A DNA stretch of 64,000 bases from Mucidula mucida (taxonomy: Eukaryota > Basidiomycota > Agaricomycetes > Agaricales > Physalacriaceae), in contig JADNYV010000022.1 of assembly GCA_015501055.1 (NCBI GenBank), positions 248,001-312,000 on the forward strand. Direction: 5' to 3'. Each line of letters opens with the position of its first letter. Position 1 is the stretch's first letter. The notes below the pieces were generated by a model. That model did no database searches and was not told the origin of the DNA. It saw only the letters and a list, made by a program, of their open reading frames with translations. Shown here piece by piece: positions 44,682-54,535 of this stretch. Made by a program: the position numbers and the translations under genes.

Positions 44682-45970
44682 CTAAGTCTGAAATGTATCC
44701 TCGCGTCGAATGTTCCTGATACGAGAGTCAGTGACCAGCACGTCGCTTTCATCTAGACACTTACGACGAAAGACGTAGTACGTTTCCTGCTGCAGTGCCT
44801 TCATTGGCTGCTCCTAAGGAAAGGTGAGAAATTAGTACAAGTAAGATGCAAGACACGCACTCTCTTGGGACTCCCTTGTCGTGGGATTCATGTAAGGGGA
44901 TGGGGAAATCTATGAAGATTGAGGATAAACGATAATCGGCAGAACATGATACGTACAGACAGTAGGTAGCCACAAAGCTGAGGCGACTTGATTCTCATGG
45001 CCAATTCCACGGACCCGAAACGGAGAAAGCGCACAACAGCAATCATTTGCGCGCGCGGCAAATTGGTGAACGGACTCCATTCGGCACTTCCACCCAGTAT
45101 GCGGAATTCCACGCCAGCCACATCTCCGCATCGACTCGACAAGTAATTACGGAGTATAGCCTCATCAATGGGATATCCAAGCTGTTGCAGGCATGTTTGT
45201 TTCCTATCCCTTCATATAAAGTTTGTCATAAACGTACATTCGAAATATAGACGAGATATCCATGAGGATCCACTCGCATAGATGAATCCTCGCCCGCTTC
45301 CATTGTTTCCCCAGGGGTAGTCCCATCGTCATCCATTCTCCATGGGCTCGGGAGTGGATGGTGCTGTGTGATATGACGCTTCTGAGCCCTGCGAGGAATG
45401 TCAGAGAGACCACCCAACGACTCAATTTGAGATGCAGGCGTTGCCGGCTCTAGCTCCATATCATCGTTTCCTGGAGGTCCAGCATCATTGTATTGCGAGA
45501 GTGGGGTCATTGAACGTTGTGATTGTAGGGCGTTTTGGGATGCCCTAGCAAGCCGCGCGGATCGACGAAGGACGGGCAGTGAATGACTGGAGCGAACAGA
45601 TGGACCCTGGATGGGCGGACGCCTTCTTGATGTTCTTCTGCGATGCGTTCTCAAGAGACTGGGCAACGGAAATACCATGGACAGAGGATAGGCTAGCACT
45701 TCGAGATGAGGCAGACGAGGAGCTGCTGGAAGACGAGAGATTGAAGAGTTCGAAGACGAGGCACTCCCGCCAGATTGGACAGACGCAGTTGGACGAGGAG
45801 CAGCACCATGATAGAGCGTCGGGCCAGCGCGCTATCGGCATGACATTGAGCACGCGGTCGACGAGCCAGACAACAGAACCTACCTGGAGTACACGTTCTG
45901 CCACGGTGTCGATGCGGCCCATGTATGATGAGTTACGGGGGAGACGAGATAGTTTGAGGTTCGAAGGCAT
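44682..45970 (-). CDS. Unidentified Ser/Arg-rich protein with a conserved-looking C-terminal domain
   Basis: Read leftward from ATG 45968-45970 (MPSNLKLSRLPRNSSYMGRI), spliced after ERVLQ to QRAGPTLYHGAAPRPTASVQ. A Ser/Pro/Arg-rich middle follows (SSNSSISRLPAAPRLP, SLLRTHRRRTSRRRPP, LRRSARLARASQN), then an acidic part (DDMELEPATPASQIE). After the exon ending YLVYISN, the C-terminal part looks folded: LSSRCGDVAGVEFRILGGSA, EWSPFTNLPRAQMIAVVRFL, RFGSVELAMRIKSPQLCGYL, DFPIPLHESHDKG, EQPMKALQQETYYVFRR and NIRREDTFQT, ending at TAG 44682-44684. Basic clusters and Ser-rich stretches suggest a nuclear protein. I do not recognise the family. It is divergent from FMC1, with 137 bases between starts. 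Confidence 0.6.
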
Positions 45971-46107
45971 TGGATGAACAGAATAGCATTTTATAGCGTC
46001 CACACCAGGGACAAATAGCAATTGCCCAATTCAGGTATGTGGACGCTGCCATTGTTCATCGACGTGTTGGTCCAAAGGCAAAGGGCGTGACAAAGTCACT
46101 CATATCA

Positions 46108-46526
46108 ATGACATCCTCCGCCCATCTCATTGCTCGCACATACCGCTCTGTTCTGCGTGAGCTAAGGAATTCGGTGAATGCCATCTTATTGCCCATTGCG
46201 CCGTTTGTTGACCATCATAGTCGCCCAAGAAAACTGGCGTGGTAACGCCGTTGTCCTCGAGTTTCCGGCTGGTATTGGAGCAGGCCCGTGATACTAGTCC
46301 TGAACGCGTCGTAGAGCGCGTTCAGACGGCGGTGTCTTTCCTGGAGGCGCAGAGAAAACACAAAGTGGGCTGACCAGTTGCCGGTTGGGACAAGAACTGA
46401 CTACGACTCTGACAGGAACTGTTGGACAGGTATAACCCTCTTGTCGACTTGACAGCAGACGAGAGAATCCACGCAACTGCCCGGAGAGTAGGTCTCGACA
46501 TGCCTGTAACCCATCAGCCAGAGTAG
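46108..46526 (+). CDS. FMC1: FMC1-like LYR-family mitochondrial protein
   Basis: Small mitochondrial matrix protein that assists assembly of the F1 part of ATP synthase (with Atp12). ATG 46108 opens MTSSAHLIARTYRSVLRELR; the LYR-like R-T-Y-R-x-x-L-R-E-L-R start is diagnostic. The first intron follows NS. The next exon reads KKTGVVTPLSSSFRLVLEQA and RDTSPERVVERVQTAVSFLE with AQRKHK, and the last ELLDRYNPLVDLTADERIHA and TARRVGLDMPVTHQPE to TAG 46524-46526. The end (VGL-x-x-P-x-x-x-Q-P) matches human FMC1. About 105 residues, in frame throughout. SUA5 begins only 60 bases downstream on the same strand. Confidence 0.82.
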
Positions 46527-46586
46527 ATTTTCCCCGCCTTGCCCGCCCCCCGTGACAAACATAGACAAACTTGCAACAGACTTTTC

Positions 46587-47828
46587 ATGACCGCTGCATT
46601 ATTGAGATCAACTCCAAGACTGTCCAGAATGGCCGCCAACTCTACAAAAGTACTTTTATGTGATCCATCGGCCATCTCCTTCCCGTTGACGTCCGACGAA
46701 CCCACCATAACCTGTCCAGCTACACTACATTCCCTGCATCAGGCTGCTAATCAACTTCGTGACCTGCACCCAGTCGCTTTTCCGACCGAGACGGTATACG
46801 GTCTTGGTGCTCTAGCTCTGGATCCTCTCGCCTCAGCCCGAATATTCACCACCAAGGGACGGCCGTCGGATAATCCTCTCATCGTACATGTCTCCTCATT
46901 CAGCATGCTCCATTCCATCGTCCCTTCCACTTTCACCCTTCCCAATACATACGAGGTCTTAATGCAACACTTCTGGCCAGGCCCGTTAACACTTTTATTC
47001 CCTAGTCATCCCACAATCATCCCGTCTATCATCACTGCAAATCAGCCCACTGTGGCCATAAGAATGCCATCTCATCCTGTTGCAAGAGCCCTCATAGCGA
47101 TTACCAAGGCTCCTCTTGCTGCACCCAGTGCCAACTCTTCCGGCAAACCCAGTCCCACCCGCGCTGACCATGTTTTCCGTGATCTCAACGGAAAACTAGG
47201 GATCATCCTTGATGGTGGCGCTTGCGATGTCGGGCTTGAGAGTACAGTCGTCGACGGCTTACAACCCGATGGCAATATCCGAGTGCTGCGTCCTGGTGGG
47301 GTCACCGTTGAAGATATTACGCGAGTTCTTCGTCAGGACATGTCTATTAGTGGCACGCCCAAAGTCCTAGTACATCGGCGTGACTATGCGGACGAGCAGA
47401 TGGAAATAGCGCCCACCACACCCGGTATGAAATACAGACATTACTCTCCTGCAGTTCCGGTGACTCTGCTTTTAACTGTATCGCCACCTTCTGCTGGCAC
47501 TCAAAGTCTACATATCACATCGTACCTCGAATCTCTTCGAACCAAATACGCATCTTGCCCCCTCAAGATCGGTGTGCTCACGCCCACCGACTCACCCTTG
47601 GGCCGACGCGACTTAACCATAAAGGGAGTTGAGTGCCAACGGTTCTTCCTAGGAGCTACTAGCGACCCCTCGGTCACTGCACAGCGCCTTTTCGATGGGT
47701 TCCTTACATTAGAACAAGCCGGCGTTCACCTCATTCTCATAGAAGAAATAAACGAGGTTAAGGAGGGGTTGGCCGTCATGAACCGTGTGAGGAAAGCCGC
47801 TAGTGAAGAGATATATGTTCGCTGTTGA
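46587..47828 (+). CDS. SUA5: Threonylcarbamoyl-AMP synthase Sua5
   Basis: Makes threonylcarbamoyl-AMP from threonine, bicarbonate and ATP, the first step of t6A37 modification of ANN-decoding tRNAs. Single-exon gene of about 413 codons. ATG 46587 opens MTAALLRSTPRLSRMAANST. The YrdC domain: HPVAFPTETVYGLGALALDP, IFTTKGRPSDNPLIVHVSSF (K-x-R and SxxPL), HFWPGPLTLLFPSH, TVAIRMPSHPVARALI, PLAAPSANSSGKPSPTRADH, CDVGLESTVVDGL and IRVLRPGGVTVEDI. The linker (TTPGMKYRHYSPAVPV) and C-terminal Sua5 domain (FLTLEQAGVHLILIEEINEV with GLAVMNRVRKAAS) are present, ending YVRC at TGA 47826-47828. The N-terminal Arg/Ser-rich start could act as a mitochondrial presequence, as for yeast Sua5, with a second ATG (MAANST) giving a cytosolic form. 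Confidence 0.95.
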   Translation: MTAALLRSTPRLSRMAANSTKVLLCDPSAISFPLTSDEPTITCPATLHSLHQAANQLRDLHPVAFPTETVYGLGALALDPLASARIFTTKGRPSDNPLIVHVSSFSMLHSIVPSTFTLPNTYEVLMQHFWPGPLTLLFPSHPTIIPSIITANQPTVAIRMPSHPVARALIAITKAPLAAPSANSSGKPSPTRADHVFRDLNGKLGIILDGGACDVGLESTVVDGLQPDGNIRVLRPGGVTVEDITRVLRQDMSISGTPKVLVHRRDYADEQMEIAPTTPGMKYRHYSPAVPVTLLLTVSPPSAGTQSLHITSYLESLRTKYASCPLKIGVLTPTDSPLGRRDLTIKGVECQRFFLGATSDPSVTAQRLFDGFLTLEQAGVHLILIEEINEVKEGLAVMNRVRKAASEEIYVRC

Positions 47829-48301
47829 AAGGCGCCTTTGTAAGTAACACTTGCAGTGAGTATTGATTTCACTGAACTAATCATGATCATATCCTAGGGT
47901 TAATGCGCACCGTGGAGGGTGCGTGTTCGGGCACGAGTCACGAAGGGTTTTGGATTGGGAATTTTTGGCGAGCAATGGCGTCCACCACCACACGTGTATG
48001 CTGCGTGTTCGCGCAGTTTGCCGGGCGTTGACCAGGCAATGTCCTTTCCTTTGTGATGTCACATGACCAATGTACGGAATTTTGCAATCAAGCTCGTTCT
48101 TGTCCCGAAAACCCCCAAGGGGGCGGCCTCGTTGTCGGCATCAGGCTATGTCTCCCTTCGCAGAATCACTATCATTTTCTGCGGAGAACGTTCCCTATAT
48201 TAGCCAAAACTCATAAATATCTAGCTCTATGGGCCGCATCCTAATCAAACCTCTTGTAACTGTGCATGTACTGCTGCGACGCTGTCGTGACATTTTCTTC
48301 A
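47829..48301. other. Intergenic, SUA5 3' end / HMG-box 2 promoter
   Basis: About 470 bases. A short palindrome CCCCCAAGGGGG near 48112-48123 and scattered E-box-like sites (CACGTG at about 47993) are present. No gene seen. Unlike the first HMG gene, there is no dense ACAAT cluster here. Confidence 0.35.
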
Positions 48302-49672
48302 ATGGCAAATAGTGAGTGACCCATTTATGCTTACTGTCGTCTGAGCTGACTTGGTTTTGATATAGCTCACTCCAGCGTACCTTCGCCACCTTCACGAAAC
48401 GTAACGCCAGATTCTTCTTCAAACTCTTTCACCAACTGGCCTACAAGGGCATCCTCTCCTTCGGACCAACAACTCCCACTATCACCTATATCAAAATACT
48501 CCACGACATCTCACCAAATCGACTCTCCGGAGCGACTCCCCAGCTCTCCAGAGATTGACTCATCAAATTCGGTCGCTGCACGCTATGGCTCAACGCCATC
48601 TCCTACACCCCCCGTTTTCTCTCCCACCACTCCATATGAGCAGCCTTGCACACCGGTTCGCTGTCGCCCTGAGCCGATCCCTACACCTGTTGTTTCGCCA
48701 GCCATCTACTCTCATCGCATCCCACGCCCGCCGAACGCGTTCATGCTCTTTCGCTCGGACTGCATCGCTCGAATACGCGCTCAACTCAAAGAGAGAGGTG
48801 GCGAGAAGCGTCAACAGATTTTCAGTCGCGTCGCTGGGGAGGCTTGGCACTTACTGAAGCCCGAGGAGCGTTTAGTATGGCAGGAGAAGGCAGCAGCGGC
48901 TTTGGCAACACATCAGGCGAAATATCCCGGCTACAAGTTCGCGCCTATTTCCAAGGGGTCATCGCGCAAAGGGAAGACCCCCGTGACGGCAGAGACTGAG
49001 GAATTGTCGGTGGCTGATATACGGGCAAGGTATCTTGGTCTTCCGGGCACGGCTGTCAAAAACCCAACGCCAAGGAGAAGGAGGAAGACTCGCAAAGTCC
49101 ATTCACCGGACGAGTCACCTACCAATCCTTTTCCTAAGCTTGCTCCCGAAGCGGCTTCTCCTGTTGTCCCACCTCGCGATCCTCCGCCACTCACCTCCGC
49201 TTACCCACTGGAGCTTGCTTCTCCTTTCGATTACACGTCGTTGCCATATTCATCGCCGTCGTCCGATGTCGGCGCTTGGGATCATCTCTATGGCCCGCCT
49301 CAGGTGGATTCCAATTTGCCGACATTCTTTCCCAATCCTTCCGTTCCTCATTATCTCGGTCAAGCTCAGCTGGGCATTCCCATGTCTAGTTTCGAAGCGC
49401 AGCATTCTACTTCCAGTTCTATAACCGCCTCACGTTCTACTGTTGTAAGCTTTCACTTGGTCTACATTTTCCACTTACTAAACGTCTCTTAGTATCCCTG
49501 TGATGACGACTTGGTTTCGAACCAACTATTCAATCAACTTTCCTACTTCGACAATTCGTTCGTCGGGGAGTCCGTGTACTCGTACATGGAATACGACTAT
49601 AGCCAGATGGCTACCTCATTCGCCAACGATGGTCCCACACTTTACACTGTCGGCGCCGCAGTTCAAAACTAA
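48302..49672 (+). CDS. HMG-box transcription factor 2
   Basis: ATG 48302 begins a ten-base coding exon (MAN), then a 50-nt intron, then THSSVPSPPSRNVTPDSSSN and a long Ser/Pro-rich region. The HMG box is central: HRIPRPPNAFMLFRSDCIAR, IRAQLKERGGEKRQQIFSRV and AGEAWHLLKPEERLVWQEKA ending with AKYPGYKFAPISKGSSRKGK. The box is of the RPxNAFMLFR class but the tail YKFAP differs from the YRP(R/K)RK of the first HMG gene, so DNA preference may differ. The C-terminus is Pro/Ser-rich and, after a second intron, Tyr/Asn/Asp-rich (YPCDDDLVSNQLFNQLSYFD), ending VGAAVQN at TAA 49670-49672. The small first exon is easily missed but gives a clean reading. Confidence 0.87.
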
Positions 49673-49827
49673 AAAAGCCTTCTTAGGCCAGTATTGTACA
49701 TATTATTGTATATATATCATCCATTCACATTTGTATCGCTAGTAAAAGTACCTGTATCCTTGTATTTGTATCCAACCATCGGCTTCGTCTTCACTATATA
49801 TAGCAATCGCATCCGCTGTACATGTCC

Positions 49828-50403
49828 TTATTTGAGCTCGGTTTCAGTCACTTTGACGATCAACCTCTCAAGCTTTTCGTCGAGATTTTCCGCAGCAGCT
49901 CTAAGCACGTCGTTATCGCCGTCAATGACGATAACAGAGGACGGCAGATGGTAAATGACCTCCGTTCCTTCCGTCCCAACCCGTTCTTTGATTAGAATAC
50001 GCGGTGGGACGTAGTAGGCGGCTCGCATGTCATGTTGCATCATGGTCTGCGCGACGAGAGGGTTCCCAATTGTGTAGACGACCGTCTTGGGTGCATCTTT
50101 GTCGTAGAGGCGCATCCACGATGTATGGTCCATCTGCAGGAAGAAGCTAAAGAATGCTTTGATAAGAAACACGAGTGCGTTCAGCTCAGATAGATCGACT
50201 GACATGAAATTGTTTCCTCTGGTCATTTCAATCATGCCTCTTTGAAGGTCCTCCTTCGTTTCGGAGGTCCTGAGCAAAGGAAAGAGCCCTCCAGCATTAT
50301 CCCGATTAACCTCTCGGTCAAGTCGCTCGAGGACTTGGGATATGGGCGCAGTTGTAGTAAACGTTACGAGCTGAGCATTCAGAGGCGTGATAGACTTGGT
50401 CAT
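49828..50403 (-). CDS. DUF302-like domain protein
   Basis: Read leftward from ATG 50401-50403 (MTKSITPLNAQLVTFTTTAP). The reading shows a repeating alpha/beta pattern: ISQVLERLDREVNRDN, LRTSETKEDLQRGMIEM, MDHTSWMRLYDKDAPKTVVY, TIGNPLVAQTMMQHDMRAAY and YVPPRILIKERVGTEGTEVI, then YHLPSSVIV, ending VTETELK at TAA 49828-49830. The block TxGNPLxAxTMxxHD-x-A-x-x-x-PPRxLI is the hallmark of the fungal DUF302 fold. Its biochemical role is unknown. The stretch MSVDLSELNALVFLIKAFFS lies where an intron (gtcag...ctgcag) would also be possible; the homologous block begins again at MDHTSW. Divergent from the Zn2Cys6 gene, 257 bases apart. Confidence 0.72.
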   Translation of the reverse strand: MTKSITPLNAQLVTFTTTAPISQVLERLDREVNRDNAGGLFPLLRTSETKEDLQRGMIEMTRGNNFMSVDLSELNALVFLIKAFFSFFLQMDHTSWMRLYDKDAPKTVVYTIGNPLVAQTMMQHDMRAAYYVPPRILIKERVGTEGTEVIYHLPSSVIVIDGDNDVLRAAAENLDEKLERLIVKVTETELK

Positions 50404-50660
50404 GGTGGTTAGCGAGATAGCACGAATCCGAGAAGCTAGGTATTTGTATTCGACGTCTAACTCAGTTTGGAAACGCCACAGGACAGACGCCGGAGAGATA
50501 GTTCGAATTATAGCGGTAAGGGTCGTACACTCCATGCGTTGACGATTCAATGACAAAGGAAATGGCAAATGAACGTTAAGATACTGGTCAGGTGTTCGGC
50601 ATCGGCCAATTCTCTGACATTGCTCTGTAACCCCGACCTTGCTTAGTACATCCTACCTTC

Positions 50661-53272
50661 ATGTCTGACAACGAACGTCCTCAATCTGGAAGCAAGAAGC
50701 GTCGGCTTCAAGGGGCTTGCGGTAAGTTCGGATAGCATCAACGTTGCGACACTTCTTACCATCCCAAAGACCTTTGCAGGCAAAAGAAAAGTGGGTCATG
50801 TACGAATGCCTGTTGAACGGACTTAATCTCTCATATCTGTTTGCCAGTAAAATGTGTCTCATTATCCTGCCATTCAATCCAACGCGGTTCTTAACCAATC
50901 TACAGGTGACAGTGCCAAGATGCCTGATAATAGATGCTCCAACTGCGTCGCTTTCAATTCTGATTGCACGCATGTGGCAGCTCTTTCAAAGAAGGTACAA
51001 ACATTGTATTGACTTGCATTCCTTCGAATAATCTGAGGCTATCTAGCCAGGTAGATGGCACAAGGGTCATGTGTCAGAGACGCCAATCGCGCCGAAAGAA
51101 GACATCCAAGTTCACATAAAGTCCATTCTCTCGACTTCGGTGCCGTACGTCGTTCCAAAGGACCAGGCCATTGTCCGTGCGGTCCTCGTTGATCTTGCAC
51201 GTTACGCGCGTCTTCTAGAGGCCGAAATCGCGTCGTTGAATGCCACCGCTGAACACCAAAAACATACGTGACTGATTCCGATTCCGACCTCGATGAAAAT
51301 TCTGTGCATCTCACCAGTCCTTTGCGCCACCTAACCGTGAACGAACATCCCAACCGACACTATGGCAAGTCTAGTACTATTTTGCTCGTACGAAACGCCA
51401 TAGAAGTCAAGAAGCTCGTCTACCCGTCGATACCCCCGCCGTCTGGCGCCCGTCGAGAAGAGTTCTGGACTGTCTTTCCTTGGCAGCGTCTTCAGCGTGA
51501 TCCCGACCCTCCACACCATTTCCCTCCTTCAGATCTCTTAGACAGCCTCGTAGACATCTACCTGTCAAATCTAAATGACTATTTCGGTCACATTCATGGT
51601 CCCACTTTCAAACGAGAAATAGCCGCCGGAACACATCATATATCTCATACATTTGGCAACCTCGTTCTGTGTGTCTGTGCTGTGGCTTCTCGTTATTCGT
51701 CCGATCCTCGGGTAGGGCTTGGACACGAAGCGGGATGGGCATGGTATCGACAGGTACGGGTGAATCGCCCAACAGAGCGTACTAAGCCTCCTTGTCTTTG
51801 GGAGCTTCAAGTCTACCCGCTGATGGCGGTGTTTTTGTTTGGCTCCGCGGCGCCAGAGCCTTGTTGGACGTTGGTTGGAGCAGGGGTGCGATTATGCCAG
51901 GATGTCGGTGCGCATCGCAGACGGCCAATGGATCCACAGCGATGGACATGCGAGGACGAACAATGGAAACGAACGTTTTGGGCGCACGTAACCGTTGATA
52001 TACTCACGAGTTCAATTACTGGGCGGCCTAGGGCAATCACTTCAGAACAGTACGTTCGTTCAGCATCAAGATCTTGTAAAGCTGACGTGTCTTTTTAAGT
52101 TATGATTTGGAGTTGCCGCTTGAAGTAGACGACGATTACTGGCCAGGCGAGGCTCACGCTGACCCCAAGAAACCGTGGACTCAACCGGCTGGCGTACAGA
52201 CATCATCCACGGCACTGATATTGCATTTGAAGTTGCTGGAAATTCTTGGTTTTGCGCAAAACACTATTGTAAGCCTAGTACAGCCTGGAGTCATGTTTGC
52301 CCTGATGCAGCTCTGCCTAGTATGCCTTAAACCGCCCAGTCTATTGGGATGCAATGTCCGCGCCCGAATGGGACCACAAGCTTGTTGTTCATCTCGATTC
52401 CGCACTCAACAAATGGGTAGACTCTTTACCTGAGCATCGCAAGTAGCTTCTGCTTTAACACCTGCCGCCATTTGACTCAAAGTTTCTGTAGTTCGCTGGG
52501 ATGATAACATACCAAACGATCGGCACTTCAATCAGTCGGCGATATTGTATACATCGTATTTCTGGGTCCAAACTCACATTCATCGACCGTTTATGCCTCG
52601 GGTGAAGGCAAATGCGACTTGTGGGAAAACAGGGTTATCTCGAGGATTCCCTTCCATAGTAATATGCAGCAATGCTGCGCGCTTCTGCTGTCACGTCCTC
52701 TATTCTCACTCGCAACGGGGGATAATGCCCCTGCCTCATATGCTCGTCGCTGTCTTCCATTCTGCTGTCCTGATATCACTCACTTCTTGGGGAGGGAAGC
52801 ATGTAAATTTACAAGGGAGCTTGGCTCGAAATGCGGAAGATATAAGGAAGTGCATGTTCGTCCTTGCTCACTACGAAACAAGGTACCAAATTGCGGGTAG
52901 ATACCAGTTGAGTCCACCTTGGAGCTCTTGGCTCACTTTGCTGACCATGAGAATAGTGATGTGCTCCGTGAATTAGTCGAGGGTACACAGTCAGAAGTCG
53001 AGGGCACTACGGCCCGGAAACGTCCCTTCGAAGAAACCGATATCAATACTGAAGATAACGGTTTTCGTTCTATGGCGGCCCCAGCCGAACAGAACACAGC
53101 ATTCCCCGAATTCCCGCTTCACACCGACGACTTGCTTGCCGGCTGGAACCCAGATAGTGTACCTTTGGACACAAGTTCGCTGGATGAGTTCTTGAGTGCT
53201 CTATTGATGCAAGATGGTACGACTGGGTGGAACTCTTTTGACGATCAGGCGCTTTGGCTGAATTCAAGATAG
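50661..53272 (+). CDS. Zn2Cys6 fungal-specific transcription factor
   Basis: ATG 50661 opens MSDNERPQSGSKKRRLQG. Three tiny exons join to the binuclear zinc cluster: ACDLCRQKKIKCDSAKMPDN then RCSNCVAFNSDCTH, giving all six Cys (C-x2-C-x6-C, linker, C-x2-C-x6-C). A coiled-coil-like linker follows (YARLLEAEIASLNAT), then the middle homology region: DLLDSLVDIYLSNLNDYFGH, IHGPTFKREIAAG, CVCAVASRYSSDPRVGLG, LWELQVYPLMAVFLFGSAAP, DVGAHRRRPMDPQRWTCEDE, QWKRTFWAHVTVDILTSSIT, GRPRAIT and YDLELPLEVDDDYWP. The acidic C-terminus (FDDQALWLNSR) ends at TAG 53270-53272. One base is missing near 51266-51268 (QKHT to TDSDSDLDE). Nuclear regulator of unknown targets; no metabolic cluster lies beside it. Confidence 0.88.
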
Positions 53273-53534
53273 ATTCGTCGTGGCTGCAAGCCCTTGGAGA
53301 CACCTACGGCGATTACAGTTTCTCGCAGAATAACTGATGCTCCAAACGTACCCAGTGTCTCCGATTTCCTGGACGGAAGTAGCTGATCCTCGTTTGTATA
53401 GTAGTAGATGTAATTTCTGAAACAACAACGAGAGCATCGAAAGAATGTCGGGAGGATGCGGTGGTACATATAAGTGTAAATGGTTTGTTACAGATGCGAA
53501 TAAGTGCGGAATAAATTAAAGGGCAGAGCGAACT

Positions 53535-54329
53535 TTACTTCGTCTCTTCCTCTTCAGTCGCACGTCCGAGATCACTAGGTATACTCTCAGCCCCTTCGTT
53601 ATCACTTTCAACGATGTCGACGTCGTCCGCTGAAGTATGATACTCGTCAGAGCCACCCTATATCGAGAGGGACGGAATGTACCTATAACAGCGTTGTCGC
53701 CGTCGTTCCAGCTCATGTCGCCTTCAGAAGGCGACGACTCCGATTCACCGTCGGTCAGACCCCCCATGTCTTCTTGATCTTGCCATTCCCAATCTCGATA
53801 ATCATCCAAGTCTATAGGCTCCAAGTCACCGACGCCTCCGAAGGAATCATCAACATCTTCAAAATCGTCAATCTCCATTTCGTCGGTTCCCATGAAGAAA
53901 TCTTCGTCGTCGTCCTCTGGAATGTATTCACCTCCGTCGGAAGACTCGTCGTCAGATTCCGAAGGTGGACGAATGCTCAAGAAGACATTCCGACATGTAG
54001 GACAACTACCGTGCTGTGATTTCGTTTACAAGTAGTTCGAGAGAGCTTTATGGTGGGACTTGCCATGGTGCGAATCCATTCTGTCAGACTAATAAGGCAT
54101 GAATGAATGTGTTGAGTGAGATTGAGTGAAATGACCTACTCCTTCCTACAGAAAATGTGTCCGCAACCATCGAGCTTGGTGATACCGGAATCCGAGCCAG
54201 AGTCTTCGTCAAAGAAATCGGAAAAGGGCAGCAGACATATGGACACGAGTCCTGTATAGGAATCTGGTCTTTCCCAAGACAAGGGAGACTGTCAATTAGC
54301 GCGTTGACCTCCTGTTGATGGTGGTCCAT
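53535..54329 (-). CDS. RING-finger protein with long acidic tail
   Basis: Read leftward from ATG 54327-54329 (MDHHQQEVNALIDSLP). The RING: DSCPYCLLPFSDFFDED (the second Cys needs one base added at 54236-54238), ITKLDGCGHIFCRKD, LTEWIRTM, HGSCPTCRNVFLSIRPPSES. All C3HC4-type ligands except as noted. The remainder is strongly acidic: DDESSDGGEYIPEDDDEDFF, MEIDDFEDVDDSFGGVGDLE, SPSEGDMSWNDGDNAV, then ADDVDIVESDNEGAESIPSD to EEEETK and TAA 53535-53537. The intron between RTM and HGSC (54014-54063) has a GC donor (gcaagt). Probably an E3 ligase or assembly factor. Divergent from the MFS gene at 54536 across 206 bases. Confidence 0.8.
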
Positions 54330-54478
54330 ATTCAACATCGTCACGTGTATTGATCGAGCTTGCCATTTCCAATTTCGCGCAGGTTTCCTTCTTGCCATCA
54401 TTTCATCAACTTTGTCGCATGGCCATTGGCCAACATACTTAACCCCACATTTCCGCTTTCCCCGCAGGCATGTAGTAG

Positions 54479-54486
54479 TATAAAAA
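54479..54486 (+). promoter_or_regulatory. TATA-like element of the MFS gene
   Basis: TATAAAAA sits 50 bases before the ATG at 54536, in the short divergent spacer with the RING gene. Position and sequence fit a core promoter for an inducible transporter gene. Confidence 0.4.
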
Positions 54487-54535
54487 GGAAACGTCACTGT
54501 TTGTCACCTGAGCTTTGTGGCTTCTCTTTCCCATC

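Noticed and set aside
45579..45977. 132-codon plus-strand ORF, rich in Asp/Glu
   Set aside because: It is the mirror of the Ser/Arg-rich exon of the minus-strand gene at 44682-45970; TCG/CGA codon bias leaves the opposite strand open.
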